Shown: positions 23,885 through 33,124, numbered from the stretch's first letter. The stretch is DNA of 35,468 bases from Oscillospiraceae bacterium (GCA_902761635.1 CACWLG010000006.1:1-35468), one strand, 5' to 3'. Notes: generated by a model from the sequence alone, not told the origin. Program-made: numbers and translations.

Positions 23885-26275
23885 TCAGTCTTCCCATTTC
23901 CAGTTGGAAACTTCCGGCAGATCCTGCCCGTACTGGTGGATATACTGCTTGTGCTCCACAAGCTTATCGCTCATCTTCTGATACAGATACGCGCCGCGAT
24001 TGCCGAGCTGCGGCAGATACTTGATCGCCTCCTGTACCAGATGGAAGCGGTCCACATCGTTCTGCACACGCACGTCAAAGGGCGTGGTGATGGTGCCCTC
24101 TTCCTTGTAGCCGCGAACGTGCATGAGACGGTTGTTGTGGCGGCGATAGGTCAGCTCGTGCACCAGGGAGGCGTAACCGTGGAAATTGAAAATAACAGGC
24201 TTGTCCTGGGTGAACAGAATGTCGTATTCCGCATCCGTCAGACCGTGGGGATGCTCCGTGGCGGGCTGCAGCTTGAACAGGTCGACCACGTTGATAAAGC
24301 GGATCTTCACCTCCGGCAGCTCCTTGTTGAGGATGGAGACCGCGGCCAGGGCTTCCAGCGTTGGGGTCTCGCCGGCGCAGGCAAAGACGATGTCCGGCTC
24401 CTGCCCCTGGTCATTGCTGGCCCATTCCCAGATGCCGATGCCCTGGGTGCAGTGCTTGATCGCCTCGGGCATGCTCAGCCACTGGGGGCGGGGATGCTTG
24501 CTTGCGACGATGACGTTGACATAGTTGCGGCTGCGGATGCAATGGTCAAAGCAGCTCAGCAGACAGTTGGCATCCGGCGGCAGATACAGGCGGACGACGT
24601 CGGCCTTCTTGTTGGCGATATGGTCCATGAAGCCGGGGTCCTGGTGGGTGAAGCCATTGTGATCCTGCTGCCAGACCGTGGAACACATGATCAGGTTCAG
24701 GGAGGCGATCTCCTCGCGCCAGGTCAGCTGGTTGCATACCTTGAGCCACTTGGCATGCTGCGCGGCCATGGAGTCGATGATGCGCGCGAAGGCCTCATAG
24801 GTAGCAAAAAAGCCGTGGCGTCCGGTGAGCAGATAGCCCTCGAGCCAGCCCTCGCACATATGTTCGGAGAGCATCGAGTCCATGATGCGGCCGTCTGCGG
24901 CCAGATGATCATCGGTGTCATAGTGCTCAGCATTCCAGGTGCGGTTTTCCACCTCGAAGACCGCGTTGAGACGGTTGGAATTTGTCTCGTCCGGGCCGAA
25001 TACGCGGAAGTTGCGGCTTTCGGCGTTGAGAGAAAGGATATCCCGCACGAACTTGCCAAGCTCGGTCATGTCCTGGCCTTCCCGTTCGCCGTGTTCCGAG
25101 ACCTCGAAAGCGTAATTGCGGAAGTCCGGCATACGCAGATCGCGCAGCAGCAGGCCGCCGTTGCCATGAGGGTTGGCGCCGATGCGGGCATTCCCCTCGG
25201 GCGCGAGGGAGGCGATCTCGGGCAGGAGGTGTCCGTCCCCGTCAAAGAGCTCTTCCGGGTGATAGCTGCGCAGCCACTCCTCCAGCAGGGCCAGGTGCTC
25301 CTCGCCCTTTTCCATGGAGATCGGCACCTGGTGGGCCAGGAAGTTGTTCTCGATCCGCTTGCCGTCGACCGTCTTTGGGCCGGTCCAGCCCTTCGGGGTG
25401 CGCAGCACGATCATCGGCCAGCGCGGACGGCTGCTGTCACCGGTCTCACGGGCGTGCTTCTGGATGGCCTGAATGCTCTCGATGACCTTGTCCATGGTTT
25501 CGGCCATCAGCCGGTGCATGGGCATGGGATCGTCGCCCTCCACAAAATAAGGCTCCCAGCCGCAGCCATGGAAGAAATCCGTGATCTCTTCCCGGGACAT
25601 GCGCGCAAAGAGAGTGGGGTTGGCAATTTTATAGCCATTCAGATGCAGGATGGGCAGGACCGCGCCATCCGTGATGGGGTTGAGGAACTTGTTGCATTGC
25701 CAGGAAGTGGCAAGCGGGCCGGTTTCGGCTTCGCCGTCGCCGACGGTGACCGCCGCGATCAGACCGGGATTGTCGAACACGGCGCCGAAGGCATGGGCAA
25801 TGCCGTAACCCAATTCGCCGCCCTCGTTGATCGAGCCCGGTGTCTCGGGCGCACAATGGCTGGGTACGCCGCCAGGGAAGGAGAACTGCTTGAACAGCTT
25901 CTGCATGCCCGCTTCATCCTGTGAGATGTTGGGATAGACCTCGCTGTAGGTGCCGTCCATATAATCGTTTGCGATATAGAAGTTGCCGCCGTGGCCGGGG
26001 CCGGAGAGAAGGATCAGATCCAGATCGTAGCGCTTGATGACGCGGTTGAGATGGACGAAAACGAAGTTCTGTCCGGGGACCGTACCCCAGTGGCCGACAA
26101 TCTTTTTCTTGATCATGTCCAAAGTCAGAGGTTTTTTGAGAAGGGGGTTTTCCAGCAGGTAGAGCTGTCCTGCCGAGAGATAGTTTGCCGCACGGAACCA
26201 GGCGTTCATTCTGCCGAGCAGTTCATCGGTGATGGGTCCCTTTTCCGCTTGCGCGGACATCGTTTGTTGTTGCAT
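23885..26275 (-). CDS. xfp: Phosphoketolase (xylulose-5-phosphate/fructose-6-phosphate)
   Basis: This 796-residue thiamine-diphosphate enzyme splits xylulose 5-phosphate (and often fructose 6-phosphate) with phosphate to acetyl phosphate plus an aldose phosphate. Family landmarks are [10 protein letters not shown], the [17 protein letters not shown] segment, the TPP motif GDGEAETGP (about 180), GWTGPK, and the C-terminal [25 protein letters not shown]. The start MQQQTMSAQ at 26275 is chosen over the 46-residue longer reading frame because AAAGGAG lies 9 nt upstream and the promoter at 26321-26349 falls inside the longer version. The length is normal for the family. It is a single-gene unit and indicates heterofermentative or bifid-type pentose use yielding acetyl phosphate. 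X5P versus dual specificity cannot be judged by eye. Confidence 0.96.
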   Translation of the reverse strand: MQQQTMSAQAEKGPITDELLGRMNAWFRAANYLSAGQLYLLENPLLKKPLTLDMIKKKIVGHWGTVPGQNFVFVHLNRVIKRYDLDLILLSGPGHGGNFYIANDYMDGTYSEVYPNISQDEAGMQKLFKQFSFPGGVPSHCAPETPGSINEGGELGYGIAHAFGAVFDNPGLIAAVTVGDGEAETGPLATSWQCNKFLNPITDGAVLPILHLNGYKIANPTLFARMSREEITDFFHGCGWEPYFVEGDDPMPMHRLMAETMDKVIESIQAIQKHARETGDSSRPRWPMIVLRTPKGWTGPKTVDGKRIENNFLAHQVPISMEKGEEHLALLEEWLRSYHPEELFDGDGHLLPEIASLAPEGNARIGANPHGNGGLLLRDLRMPDFRNYAFEVSEHGEREGQDMTELGKFVRDILSLNAESRNFRVFGPDETNSNRLNAVFEVENRTWNAEHYDTDDHLAADGRIMDSMLSEHMCEGWLEGYLLTGRHGFFATYEAFARIIDSMAAQHAKWLKVCNQLTWREEIASLNLIMCSTVWQQDHNGFTHQDPGFMDHIANKKADVVRLYLPPDANCLLSCFDHCIRSRNYVNVIVASKHPRPQWLSMPEAIKHCTQGIGIWEWASNDQGQEPDIVFACAGETPTLEALAAVSILNKELPEVKIRFINVVDLFKLQPATEHPHGLTDAEYDILFTQDKPVIFNFHGYASLVHELTYRRHNNRLMHVRGYKEEGTITTPFDVRVQNDVDRFHLVQEAIKYLPQLGNRGAYLYQKMSDKLVEHKQYIHQYGQDLPEVSNWKWED

Positions 26276-26320
26276 CGTGTGTACTCCTTTTTGTCCGTAT
26301 TCTTGCTGGACTTCAAGCGT

Positions 26321-26349
26321 ATTATACGGGTACCGCATCAATCCGTCAA
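26321..26349 (-). promoter_or_regulatory. xfp: Sigma-A promoter of the phosphoketolase gene
   Basis: On the minus strand: TTGACG (26344-26349), a 17-bp spacer and a perfect TATAAT (26321-26326). Transcription would start near 26314, about 40 nt before the ATG. Confidence 0.8.
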
Positions 26350-26418
26350 GACGCGGATGTGGGGCGAAGCCATCTTCGTCAAATGAAAACGGAGTGTTGA
26401 TCGGGCCTGTCAAGCGAC

Positions 26419-26439
26419 GAAGCAGCGCTCTGCTTTTTT
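26419..26439 (+). terminator. Short terminator-like hairpin between divergent promoters
   Basis: AAGCAG pairs with CTGCTT around a CGCT loop, followed by T6 up to 26439. It reads on the plus strand, where no gene ends. It could block antisense transcription or be a remnant. The rest of the divergent gap (26350-26485) shows no gene or clear operator. Confidence 0.35.
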
Positions 26440-26485
26440 CCAGGGCTTCGGCAGCTCGAGACCATCCGTTTTTGGAGATTCATCC

Positions 26486-26514
26486 TTGACAGTCTATTTC
26501 TAAAATTTTATAAT
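26486..26514 (+). promoter_or_regulatory. Perfect-consensus promoter of the dehydratase-like redox operon
   Basis: TTGACA (26486-26491), exactly 17 bp, and TATAAT (26509-26514). Both hexamers are perfect, and the spacer is AT-rich. The leader is about 90 nt. It predicts very high or tightly repressed expression of the five-gene operon. Confidence 0.85.
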
Positions 26515-26611
26515 ACAATTGAGTTCGTGAACAATCTTTTGGGCAACGTTAAGCCATAGGGATTATATGACACAGCATGAGGGATAAAAACCATAACTGG
26601 AGGAGCATCTG

Positions 26612-29380
26612 ATGACAAAAGACCAAAAAATCGCAAAGCTCGGCCGTGAGATCACAGACTACATGGCCACCAAGCTCGGGGCCAAGGCAATCACACCGGA
26701 ATCCCCCGAGTATCTCGGCATCAATTCCGCCCTGAAGTTCACCGCAGTCAAGTATGACCAGAAAATGGCGGACGACATCCTGGACATCGCCCTGACCATG
26801 AAGCGCCGCGTTCCCATGACCTTTGAGCAGATCGCAAAGAAGAACCCGCAGTTTGACAGAGCATATCTGGAAAAGGCGCTCCAGGCCATCAGCGAGAGCG
26901 GCCTGGTAGAATATCACTGGGAAAACCTGGACGGCAAGAACCCCAACCATGAGAAGCGCTGGGTTCTCGACATGTTTGTACCCGGCAGCGCCGAGATCAT
27001 GGTGATCCAGCCCGAGCAGGCGGACATGTTCCCGGAGACCGCCCACTTCTTCGAGCGCATGGCGTATCTTCCCCTTGCGGGCGTTACGGAGCTGGTACCC
27101 CCCGGCGGCGCTGGCATCGGCATGCATGTCATCCCCGTGGAGAAGGCCATCCCCGCACACTCCCAGTCCCTGCCCATCGAGCATCTGTCCCACTGGCTGA
27201 AGAAGTACGAGGGCCATATCGGCGTATCCGTGTGCTCCTGCCGCAAGCAGATGCGTATTCTCGAGGAGGGCTCCGGCGATATCGAGGCCGACTGGTGCAT
27301 CGGTGTCGGCGACTTCTCCGACTACTGCAGAGAAACCAATCACGGCCGCGACATCACCTATGAAGAGGCGATGGAGATCCTCCAGAAGGCTGAGGACCGC
27401 GGCTACGTCCACCAGATCACCAACATCGACGGTGAAAACAAAATCTTCGGTATCTGCAACTGCGCCGTCGGCGTCTGCAACGCGCTGCGCACCTCTCAGC
27501 TTTTCAACACCCCCAACCTCTCCGCCTCCGCCTATACCGCCGAGAGCGACCCCGAAAAGTGCGTGGCCTGCGGCAAGTGCGTGGAGACATGTCCGGCCGG
27601 CGCTGTGCGCCTGGGCCAGAAGCTCTGCACGAAGGACGGTCCCATCCAGTACCCGCGCCATGAGCTGCCCGACGACACTGCCTGGGGCGAGGATCACTGG
27701 AACAAGAACTACCGCAATGAGAACGGCTCCATCCAGACCTGGCCTACGGGCACCGCGCCCTGCAAGGTAGCCTGCCCCGCGCACATCGCGATCCAGGGCT
27801 ACATCAAGATGGCGGCCGACGGGCGCTATGCAGACGCCCTCAAGCTCATCAAGAAGGACAACCCCTTCCCGGCCGTCTGCGGCAGCATCTGCCGCAAGTA
27901 CTGCGAGGATGCCTGCACCCGCGGCACTGTCGACGAGCCGCTGGCCATCGACGAGATCAAGAAGTTCATTGCCGAGCAGGATATGAAGGCCGAGCACCGC
28001 TATATCCCGCCCATGAATTCCTGCACCCGCGCCAAGTTCGATCAGAAGGTCGCCATCATCGGCTCCGGCCCTGCCGGCATGTCCTGCGCCTACTTCCTCG
28101 CCATTGAGGGCTACAGCCCCGTGGTGTTCGAGAAGGAAGCGGCCCCCGGCGGCATGCTCACAAACGGCATCCCCAGCTTCCGCGTGGACAAGGCTGTCGT
28201 CAATTCCGAGATCGACGTGCTGCGCGAGATGGGCGTGGAGTTCCGCTGCAGCGTCGAGGTCGGCAAGGACATTACCATTCAGCAGCTGCGCGAGGAGGGC
28301 TTCAAGGCCTTCTACGTCGCTGTCGGCCTGCAGAAGGCCTCGAAGCTGAATATCCCCGGCGAAGAGCTCATCGGCGTCACCGGCGGACTTGACTTCCTGC
28401 GCAAGGTCAACAGCGGCAGCCTCACGGCGCTTGAGGGCGACGTGGTGGTCATCGGCGGCGGCAACGCGGCCATCGACGTGGCTCGCGCGGCGCTGCGCCT
28501 CACCTCCGGCAAGGTGGATATCTACTGCCTGGAGAAGGATGAGGAAATGCCCACCGTCCCCGACGAGAAGGAAGCGGGCATCTCCGACGGCGTCGGCATC
28601 AACAATTCCTGGGCGCCCAGGGCTATCCTCGGGGAGGACGGCAAGGTGACCGGTATTGAGCTGATGCGCTGCGTCTCCGTGCGCGACGCAAATGGCCGCT
28701 TTGCCCCGGTATATGACGAGACCGAGACAAAGGTCGTCAAGTGCAGCAACGTTCTGGTTGCCATCGGTCAGCGCTCCGATTACGGCGCCGTCCTGGCCGG
28801 CACCAAGGCGGAGACGCCCGACGGCAGAATCATCGACCACGACAAGGTGACCTTCCAGACCGCGGAGAGCGATATTTTTGTCGGCGGCGACTGCGCCACC
28901 GGCCCCATGTACACCATCGACGCCATTGCCACCGGCCGCGAGGGCGCCGTCTCCATCCACCGCTATGTCAATGTCGGCCAGACCCTGACCATCCACCGCA
29001 ATCTGCGCGAGTTCAAGGAGCTCGACAAGGAGAGCGTCGTACTGCCCGCTGAGAAGATCCGCAAGCCTGCGCGCAGCGCCGTCGTTATCGACAAGGCAAA
29101 GATCCGCACCATGAAGGACGACCGCGTGACCTTCACGGAAGAGCAGATCAAGTCCGAGGCTTCCCGCTGCCTGAGCTGCGGCCGCAGCGTCGTCGATCCC
29201 AACAAGTGCATCGGCTGCGGCATCTGCACCACCAAGTGCGAGTTTGACGCGATCCACCTCAAGCGCGACCGGCCGCAGAACAGCAAGATGGTTCCCGCGG
29301 AGGACAAATTCAAGATGATCGCCCCTTATGCCGCCATGCGCGAGGTCAAGATCATCAAGAAAAAGCTGAGCGGAAAGTAA
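26612..29380 (+). CDS. FAD- and NAD(P)-binding oxidoreductase with multiple 4Fe-4S sites (NfnB/GltD-like)
   Basis: This 922-residue soluble electron-transfer protein has several parts. Residues 1-300 form an N-terminal module with a winged-helix-like start and a Cys-rich region (VSVCSCRKQM, ICNCAVGVCN). A ferredoxin motif CVACGKCVETCPAGAV follows at about 317. Then comes a GltD/NfnB-type N-domain (APCKVACPAHIAIQGYIKMA and CGSICRKYCEDACTRG, about 382-440). The FAD motif is IIGSGPAGMSCAYFL (about 482), the NAD(P) motif is VVIGGGNAAIDVARAA (about 612), and the C-terminal Cys-rich segment holds CLSCGRSVVDPNKCIGCGICTTKCEFDAI (about 852-880). It probably passes electrons from NAD(P)H through FAD to iron-sulfur centres. 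As first gene of the operon it is the likely reductase for the dehydratase-like subunits, which is inference. It starts after CTGGAGGAG. Confidence 0.9.
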   Translation: MTKDQKIAKLGREITDYMATKLGAKAITPESPEYLGINSALKFTAVKYDQKMADDILDIALTMKRRVPMTFEQIAKKNPQFDRAYLEKALQAISESGLVEYHWENLDGKNPNHEKRWVLDMFVPGSAEIMVIQPEQADMFPETAHFFERMAYLPLAGVTELVPPGGAGIGMHVIPVEKAIPAHSQSLPIEHLSHWLKKYEGHIGVSVCSCRKQMRILEEGSGDIEADWCIGVGDFSDYCRETNHGRDITYEEAMEILQKAEDRGYVHQITNIDGENKIFGICNCAVGVCNALRTSQLFNTPNLSASAYTAESDPEKCVACGKCVETCPAGAVRLGQKLCTKDGPIQYPRHELPDDTAWGEDHWNKNYRNENGSIQTWPTGTAPCKVACPAHIAIQGYIKMAADGRYADALKLIKKDNPFPAVCGSICRKYCEDACTRGTVDEPLAIDEIKKFIAEQDMKAEHRYIPPMNSCTRAKFDQKVAIIGSGPAGMSCAYFLAIEGYSPVVFEKEAAPGGMLTNGIPSFRVDKAVVNSEIDVLREMGVEFRCSVEVGKDITIQQLREEGFKAFYVAVGLQKASKLNIPGEELIGVTGGLDFLRKVNSGSLTALEGDVVVIGGGNAAIDVARAALRLTSGKVDIYCLEKDEEMPTVPDEKEAGISDGVGINNSWAPRAILGEDGKVTGIELMRCVSVRDANGRFAPVYDETETKVVKCSNVLVAIGQRSDYGAVLAGTKAETPDGRIIDHDKVTFQTAESDIFVGGDCATGPMYTIDAIATGREGAVSIHRYVNVGQTLTIHRNLREFKELDKESVVLPAEKIRKPARSAVVIDKAKIRTMKDDRVTFTEEQIKSEASRCLSCGRSVVDPNKCIGCGICTTKCEFDAIHLKRDRPQNSKMVPAEDKFKMIAPYAAMREVKIIKKKLSGK

Positions 29381-29381
29381 T

Positions 29382-29726
29382 ATGCACGAGCTTGGCATCG
29401 TTACTTATGTCATTGACCAGCTGGAGGAGATCATGAAGAAGAACGATCTCACGGAGCTGGAATCGGTCACCCTGGAGTTTGGCGAGGTCTCCGGCATCGA
29501 GCCGGAGTACCTGGCCGACTGCTGGAAGTGGTACGCGAAAAAAACGCCCATGATCGAGCATACCCGCTTCCTCTATGAGATCATTCCCGCCGTCACCTGG
29601 TGCAATGCCTGTAAAAAAACGTATTCGACGATGAAATACGGAAAAACCTGTCCCTACTGCGGCAGCGGGGAAACCTGGCTGCAGCAGGGCAATGAAATGA
29701 ACATCAAACAGATCGTGGCCGGATAG
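29382..29726 (+). CDS. hypA: HypA-like metallochaperone / zinc-ribbon protein
   Basis: A 114-residue protein with HypA/HybF features. It starts MHELGIV, where His2 is the nickel ligand in HypA, and has a zinc site of two CxxC pairs (CNAC 74-77, CPYC 90-93). HypA normally inserts nickel into [NiFe] hydrogenase with HypB. No hydrogenase or other hyp gene is in this window. It begins one base after the stop of the oxidoreductase gene, so it is translationally coupled to it. It may therefore serve metal delivery or assembly for this operon, or be a relic. A zinc-ribbon partner without nickel function is an alternative. Confidence 0.85.
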   Translation: MHELGIVTYVIDQLEEIMKKNDLTELESVTLEFGEVSGIEPEYLADCWKWYAKKTPMIEHTRFLYEIIPAVTWCNACKKTYSTMKYGKTCPYCGSGETWLQQGNEMNIKQIVAG

Positions 29727-29755
29727 CCGCGGTCTACGGGAAGGGTAGACATATC

Positions 29756-30952
29756 ATGAAAGATCTCAAATATTTGGCCTGGTTTGAGAATCTCCTGCAG
29801 GAGGCGAACAACGAGCTCGTTGCCGCGGCCAGAGAGCAGGGGAAAAAATGCGTCTCCTATATCTGTGAAAATTCGCCTGAGCCCCTCCTGAATCTCGACG
29901 GCTGCTTCTCGGTGCGTCTGCGCGCGCCGCGTACAGGCTCCATGGAGATGGCAACCTATTACATGACCAGCTTCCTCTGCGAATACAGCCGCGCTCTGCT
30001 CGAGCGCGCCATTGAGGGCGGATACAATTTTTCAGACTGCCTCATCGCGCCGGACGGCTGCAGTATGATCAACCGCTGCGCGGAAAACATGGAGCTGCTG
30101 CACGCCATGGAAAAGGGGAAGGAGCACTTCTTCTATGAGCACATGGAGATCCCCATGAAGGCGGATGACAATGGCCTGAACCTCTATGTGCTCCAGTGCA
30201 AAAACCATATCCTCACCCCACTGAAGGAAAACTTCGGCATTGATATCTCCGATGCCGCCATCCGCAGGGCAGTGGCGGAACACAACCGCGTCTGCGAGCT
30301 GATCCGCGCCATCGGCGAATTCAGGAAGGGCGACAGACCCACGATCACCGGCTACGAGTACAGCGTGATCACCATGGCGACCTATGCTGCGCCCAAGGCC
30401 ATGCTGATCGAGAAGCTGGAGGAGACGCTGGAAGAACTCAGAACGCGTGAGCCGGATGCGAAGAACGCCTTCCGCGTGCGCGTGGCACTGGTTGGCTCGG
30501 AGATTGACGATCCTGATTTCATCAAGCTTGTGGAGGATACGGGTGCCTTTGTCTGCGTGGACCGTTATTGCTACGGCTCCTTCCCCGGCAGAGACCCCAT
30601 CCATCTCACAGACGAGGAGGACGCGCTGACCCAGATCTGCCGCCAGTATATGGTCCGCGGCCAGTGCCCGCGCTATATGAACACCGCAAAGCTCCTGGAG
30701 CGGCGCAGCTATGTGGATGAGCTTGCAAAGGAATATGCCGCCGACGGTATCCTGTATGAGCAGGTCAAATTCTGTGACCCGTGGGCTTATGACAGAATGC
30801 TCGGCTCCCACATCATGCGCAACGAGTACGGCTATCCCGTGCTCTCCATAGACAGACCCTATGCTGTCTCCGGCATCGGCCAGCTGCGCACCCGCATCCA
30901 GGCATTCATTGAGAGCGTGGAAATCAAGAAGATTCATGGAGGTTCACGATGA
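29756..30952 (+). CDS. 2-hydroxyacyl-CoA dehydratase-family subunit (HgdB/BcrB-like), small
   Basis: A 398-residue protein of the 2-hydroxyacyl-CoA dehydratase/benzoyl-CoA reductase/double-cubane superfamily. Candidate cluster cysteines are C32 and C37 (KKCVSYICENSPEPLL), C95, C102 (PDGCSMINRCAEN, the place of the usual CD/CxxxxR element), C108, and the FCDPWAYDR motif near residue 340. The C-terminal SIDRPYAVSGIGQLRTRIQAFIE is typical of the D-component. Known relatives need an ATP-driven activator (archerase); none is seen here. It follows hypA by 29 nt with a weak GGGAAGGG site. It probably forms a heterodimer with the next subunit. Substrate unknown. Confidence 0.87.
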   Translation: MKDLKYLAWFENLLQEANNELVAAAREQGKKCVSYICENSPEPLLNLDGCFSVRLRAPRTGSMEMATYYMTSFLCEYSRALLERAIEGGYNFSDCLIAPDGCSMINRCAENMELLHAMEKGKEHFFYEHMEIPMKADDNGLNLYVLQCKNHILTPLKENFGIDISDAAIRRAVAEHNRVCELIRAIGEFRKGDRPTITGYEYSVITMATYAAPKAMLIEKLEETLEELRTREPDAKNAFRVRVALVGSEIDDPDFIKLVEDTGAFVCVDRYCYGSFPGRDPIHLTDEEDALTQICRQYMVRGQCPRYMNTAKLLERRSYVDELAKEYAADGILYEQVKFCDPWAYDRMLGSHIMRNEYGYPVLSIDRPYAVSGIGQLRTRIQAFIESVEIKKIHGGSR

Positions 30953-32520
30953 AAGACGAAAACAGAATCGGAACACAGAATCTCGGCAGCCTCTATACAA
31001 ACGGCCGGGTGAGAAGCCGCCGTGAGTGGCGCGGCATTGTGGACACGGCCTATGACTTTTCCCGCTGGCTTCACAACTGGATCACCATGTTCCGCGTCGT
31101 ACTGGTAAAGCCCCGGAATATCAAGGCCATGTTCCGTTACCGCTGGATGGCAAGCTATCTCGCGGTGCCGATGATGATCGACCGCCACACCCAGGGCCTG
31201 CGCAACGAGCATCTGCGGATCTGCCACGAAGAGCAGGATCTCATCGTGGAGGACGTGGCAAAGCTTCTGGACAAGCTGTTCCGCGGCGACCGCCGGATCG
31301 GCAACGACAGGGAGTTTTCCAGCAAGGTCGTGCTTGTGGATGAAAACGAGATGCAGTCTGTGATGATGGGCTTTCCGACCGTCGTCCCGCTCAGCCGCGA
31401 GATCGCCTCCACCTATATTCCCGTGCTGCTCAACCAGCGCGCTGCCCTGCATTATATCGACGTGGCGCAGGAGTATGGCCTCGCGGGCGATGTCTGCCCG
31501 ATGCCCGAGGCGGAGGCCGGTGTGTCCATCGACGATGACGCGCCTGTTCTCGGCTGCTGCGCCGTGCAGTGCAACACCACCTGCGACGGCTCCCTGATGG
31601 GCAACAGCGTCATTTCCAAGCGCCTGGAGCTGGAGGATGGGATCCCGGTGTTCCAGCTTGCCACACCGCTGCGTCACAGAGAGGACGACGTGCAGGAGTA
31701 CGCGGCGCAGGAGATCCGCAACGCCATCGCCTTTATCGAGGAGCATACCGGCGAAAAGTGGGACTGGACGCACTACTTTGAGTGCGCAAAGCGCGTGAAC
31801 TACGCCACGAAGTGCCGCCTCGAATGGCTGGAGATAAACCGCACGGACTATCCGCAGGTCTTCGGCTCCAACCTCGCTCTCTATACCGAGACAAACTATA
31901 TGGCCATCAGCGGCCGTCTGAAGGTCTTTGAGGATGCCGACCGCAAGATCACCGCTCTCGCGGAAAAGGCGTTCAAAAAGAAAAGAATGGCTGCCAACGA
32001 ATATCGCCACCGCGCCATTATCTGGGGCGTGCAGTCCCATTATTATATGGACTTCCTGGTCTGGCTGCTCAACTGCTGGGGCATCGTGCCGCTGACGGAT
32101 ATGCTCTCCATGGTCAACACCCGGATGATCGCCGAGACCGACACGCCGGAAAATCGTGAGCAGGCAATCTATGACATCGCGTGGCTGACGGAGAATATGA
32201 TCATGCGCAACCGCACCCACGGCGGCTACAAGGTGCTGCTGGATGAGCTGTGGGAGTTCGTGGAGGAATTCAACGCCGATATGGTCATTCTCTGGGAGCA
32301 TATGAGCTGCAAGGCTCTCGACGGCATGCACGGCATGTTTGAGGAGAAGGCCCGCGAAAAAGGGATCCACCTTGTCTGGGTCTCCCATGACCTGTTTGAT
32401 CCCCGCGTGATCTCCCGTCAGGGTGTCCGCGACCAGATCAACAGCTACATGCGCACGGTCATGAACGAGGAGCCTGTCGATCCTTCGCTTGAAATACTCA
32501 ACGATGTGGAATCCTGGTAA
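30949..32520 (+). CDS. 2-hydroxyacyl-CoA dehydratase-family subunit (HgdA-like), large
   Basis: A 523-residue subunit of the same superfamily as its upstream neighbour, overlapping it by 4 nt with GGAGGT before the ATG. It has an unusual Cys-rich loop, GCCAVQCNTTCDGS, with C203, C204, C208 and C212; the last Cys sits in the CD element. VCPMPEAE lies just upstream. The C-terminus reads VILWEHMSCKALDGMHGMFEEK, then the ISRQGVRDQINSYMRTVM helix typical of the family. It is longer than usual alpha subunits because of the N-terminal roughly 110 residues (RSRREWRGIVDTAYDFSRWL onward). The extra cysteines suggest either a larger cluster, as in double-cubane proteins, or a disulfide. Function is inferred from family only. 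Confidence 0.87.
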   Translation: MKDENRIGTQNLGSLYTNGRVRSRREWRGIVDTAYDFSRWLHNWITMFRVVLVKPRNIKAMFRYRWMASYLAVPMMIDRHTQGLRNEHLRICHEEQDLIVEDVAKLLDKLFRGDRRIGNDREFSSKVVLVDENEMQSVMMGFPTVVPLSREIASTYIPVLLNQRAALHYIDVAQEYGLAGDVCPMPEAEAGVSIDDDAPVLGCCAVQCNTTCDGSLMGNSVISKRLELEDGIPVFQLATPLRHREDDVQEYAAQEIRNAIAFIEEHTGEKWDWTHYFECAKRVNYATKCRLEWLEINRTDYPQVFGSNLALYTETNYMAISGRLKVFEDADRKITALAEKAFKKKRMAANEYRHRAIIWGVQSHYYMDFLVWLLNCWGIVPLTDMLSMVNTRMIAETDTPENREQAIYDIAWLTENMIMRNRTHGGYKVLLDELWEFVEEFNADMVILWEHMSCKALDGMHGMFEEKAREKGIHLVWVSHDLFDPRVISRQGVRDQINSYMRTVMNEEPVDPSLEILNDVESW

Positions 32521-32532
32521 GGAGGTTCGGAA

Positions 32533-32715
32533 ATGATGACACTGATAAAAAAACTGCTGTCCTTTTTGCTGAAGCTTGTCCTCATTGCCGTTGCCGGCAC
32601 GGCGCTTCTGTTCGTCGTCTATTTCTTTAACCTCGATATGAAGCTCACCGCGGCGATGGAACCGCTGCTGACGTGGTTCTATGACAACAAGGTGAAGCGG
32701 GATCAGCATCTGTGA
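32533..32715 (+). CDS. Small single-span membrane peptide at the end of the redox operon
   Basis: A 60-residue protein with one predicted helix (LLKLVLIAVAGTALLFVVYFF, about 13-33), a basic N-terminus (IKK) and a cytosol-or-outside tail with KVKRDQHL. The ribosome site is a strong AAGGAGG, with the start 12 nt after the previous stop, so it is clearly part of the operon. I do not recognise the family. It may anchor or regulate the redox complex. ATG 32536 is an equally possible start. Translated small membrane proteins of this kind are often overlooked by annotation. Confidence 0.65.
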   Translation: MMTLIKKLLSFLLKLVLIAVAGTALLFVVYFFNLDMKLTAAMEPLLTWFYDNKVKRDQHL

Positions 32716-32831
32716 GCAATAAACAAATGCAGGGGGCTGTGAAAAAAACCTGCACGGTTCATACCGCGTAGTATCAACACCGCAGTGGCGGGCGCCCCCC
32801 GGCAGCCCGGCGGAAAAACCACAAAAAACAG

Positions 32832-32873
32832 GCCTTCGGCGAATTCGTGTTTTTGTACGTTTTCGCCGAAGGC
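32832..32873. terminator. Bidirectional terminator
   Basis: GCCTTCGGCGAA (32832-32843) pairs perfectly with TTCGCCGAAGGC (32862-32873) around an 18-nt loop. Read on the minus strand, it is followed by CTGTTTTTTGTGGTTTTT, a strong terminator tail for the small gene at 32933. The plus-strand tail (TGTTATCATTTT) is weaker but adequate for the redox operon. The bases between 32716 and 32831 hold no gene that I can support. Confidence 0.75.
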
Positions 32874-32932
32874 TGTTATCATTTTATGAGGCTGTTCTTC
32901 GCGGGGCCGCCCCCTGCGAAGGCAGCCGGCTT

Positions 32933-33124
32933 TTATTTCTTTTTCGCGGCCCGATACAGCTTATAGCCGACAAGCCCGATTACGGTATTCACGAGCAGCA
33001 GAAGCAGCAGCAGGATACCGATGTCATCGTCGATCTGTACGGTGGCGTCAACGATCCGGATGATAAACCGGGAAACGATCAGCATGATCGCAAGGGTCGA
33101 GAGAACAAAAACTGTTTTTTTCAT
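32933..33124 (-). CDS. Small two-helix membrane protein, unknown function
   Basis: A 63-residue protein with two hydrophobic segments, VFVLSTLAIMLIVSRFII and IGILLLLLLLVNTVIGLVGY, separated by an acidic stretch (DATVQIDDD). The ends are basic (MKK and RAAKKK), so both termini are probably cytoplasmic. The ribosome binding site TGGAGGT before ATG is strong. No homology is recognised. It stands alone, ending at the shared terminator. I saw no clear promoter in the sequence upstream. Confidence 0.7.
   Translation of the reverse strand: MKKTVFVLSTLAIMLIVSRFIIRIVDATVQIDDDIGILLLLLLLVNTVIGLVGYKLYRAAKKK

Noticed and set aside
23936-25924. 662-residue plus-strand frame opposite phosphoketolase
   Set aside because: Shadow of the minus-strand gene, which has a full-length family match and a promoter.
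26549-29398. 949-residue open frame on the minus strand, antisense to the redox flavoprotein
   Set aside because: It is a shadow of the plus-strand codons in GC-rich DNA. Its composition is monotonous (A, G, L, D, V, H), with no motif and no ribosome site, whereas the plus-strand frame has clear FAD and 4Fe-4S motifs.
29382-29726. Hydrogenase maturation locus
   Set aside because: Only HypA is present. No hydrogenase subunit or hypBCDEF is in the window, so a hydrogenase operon cannot be claimed.
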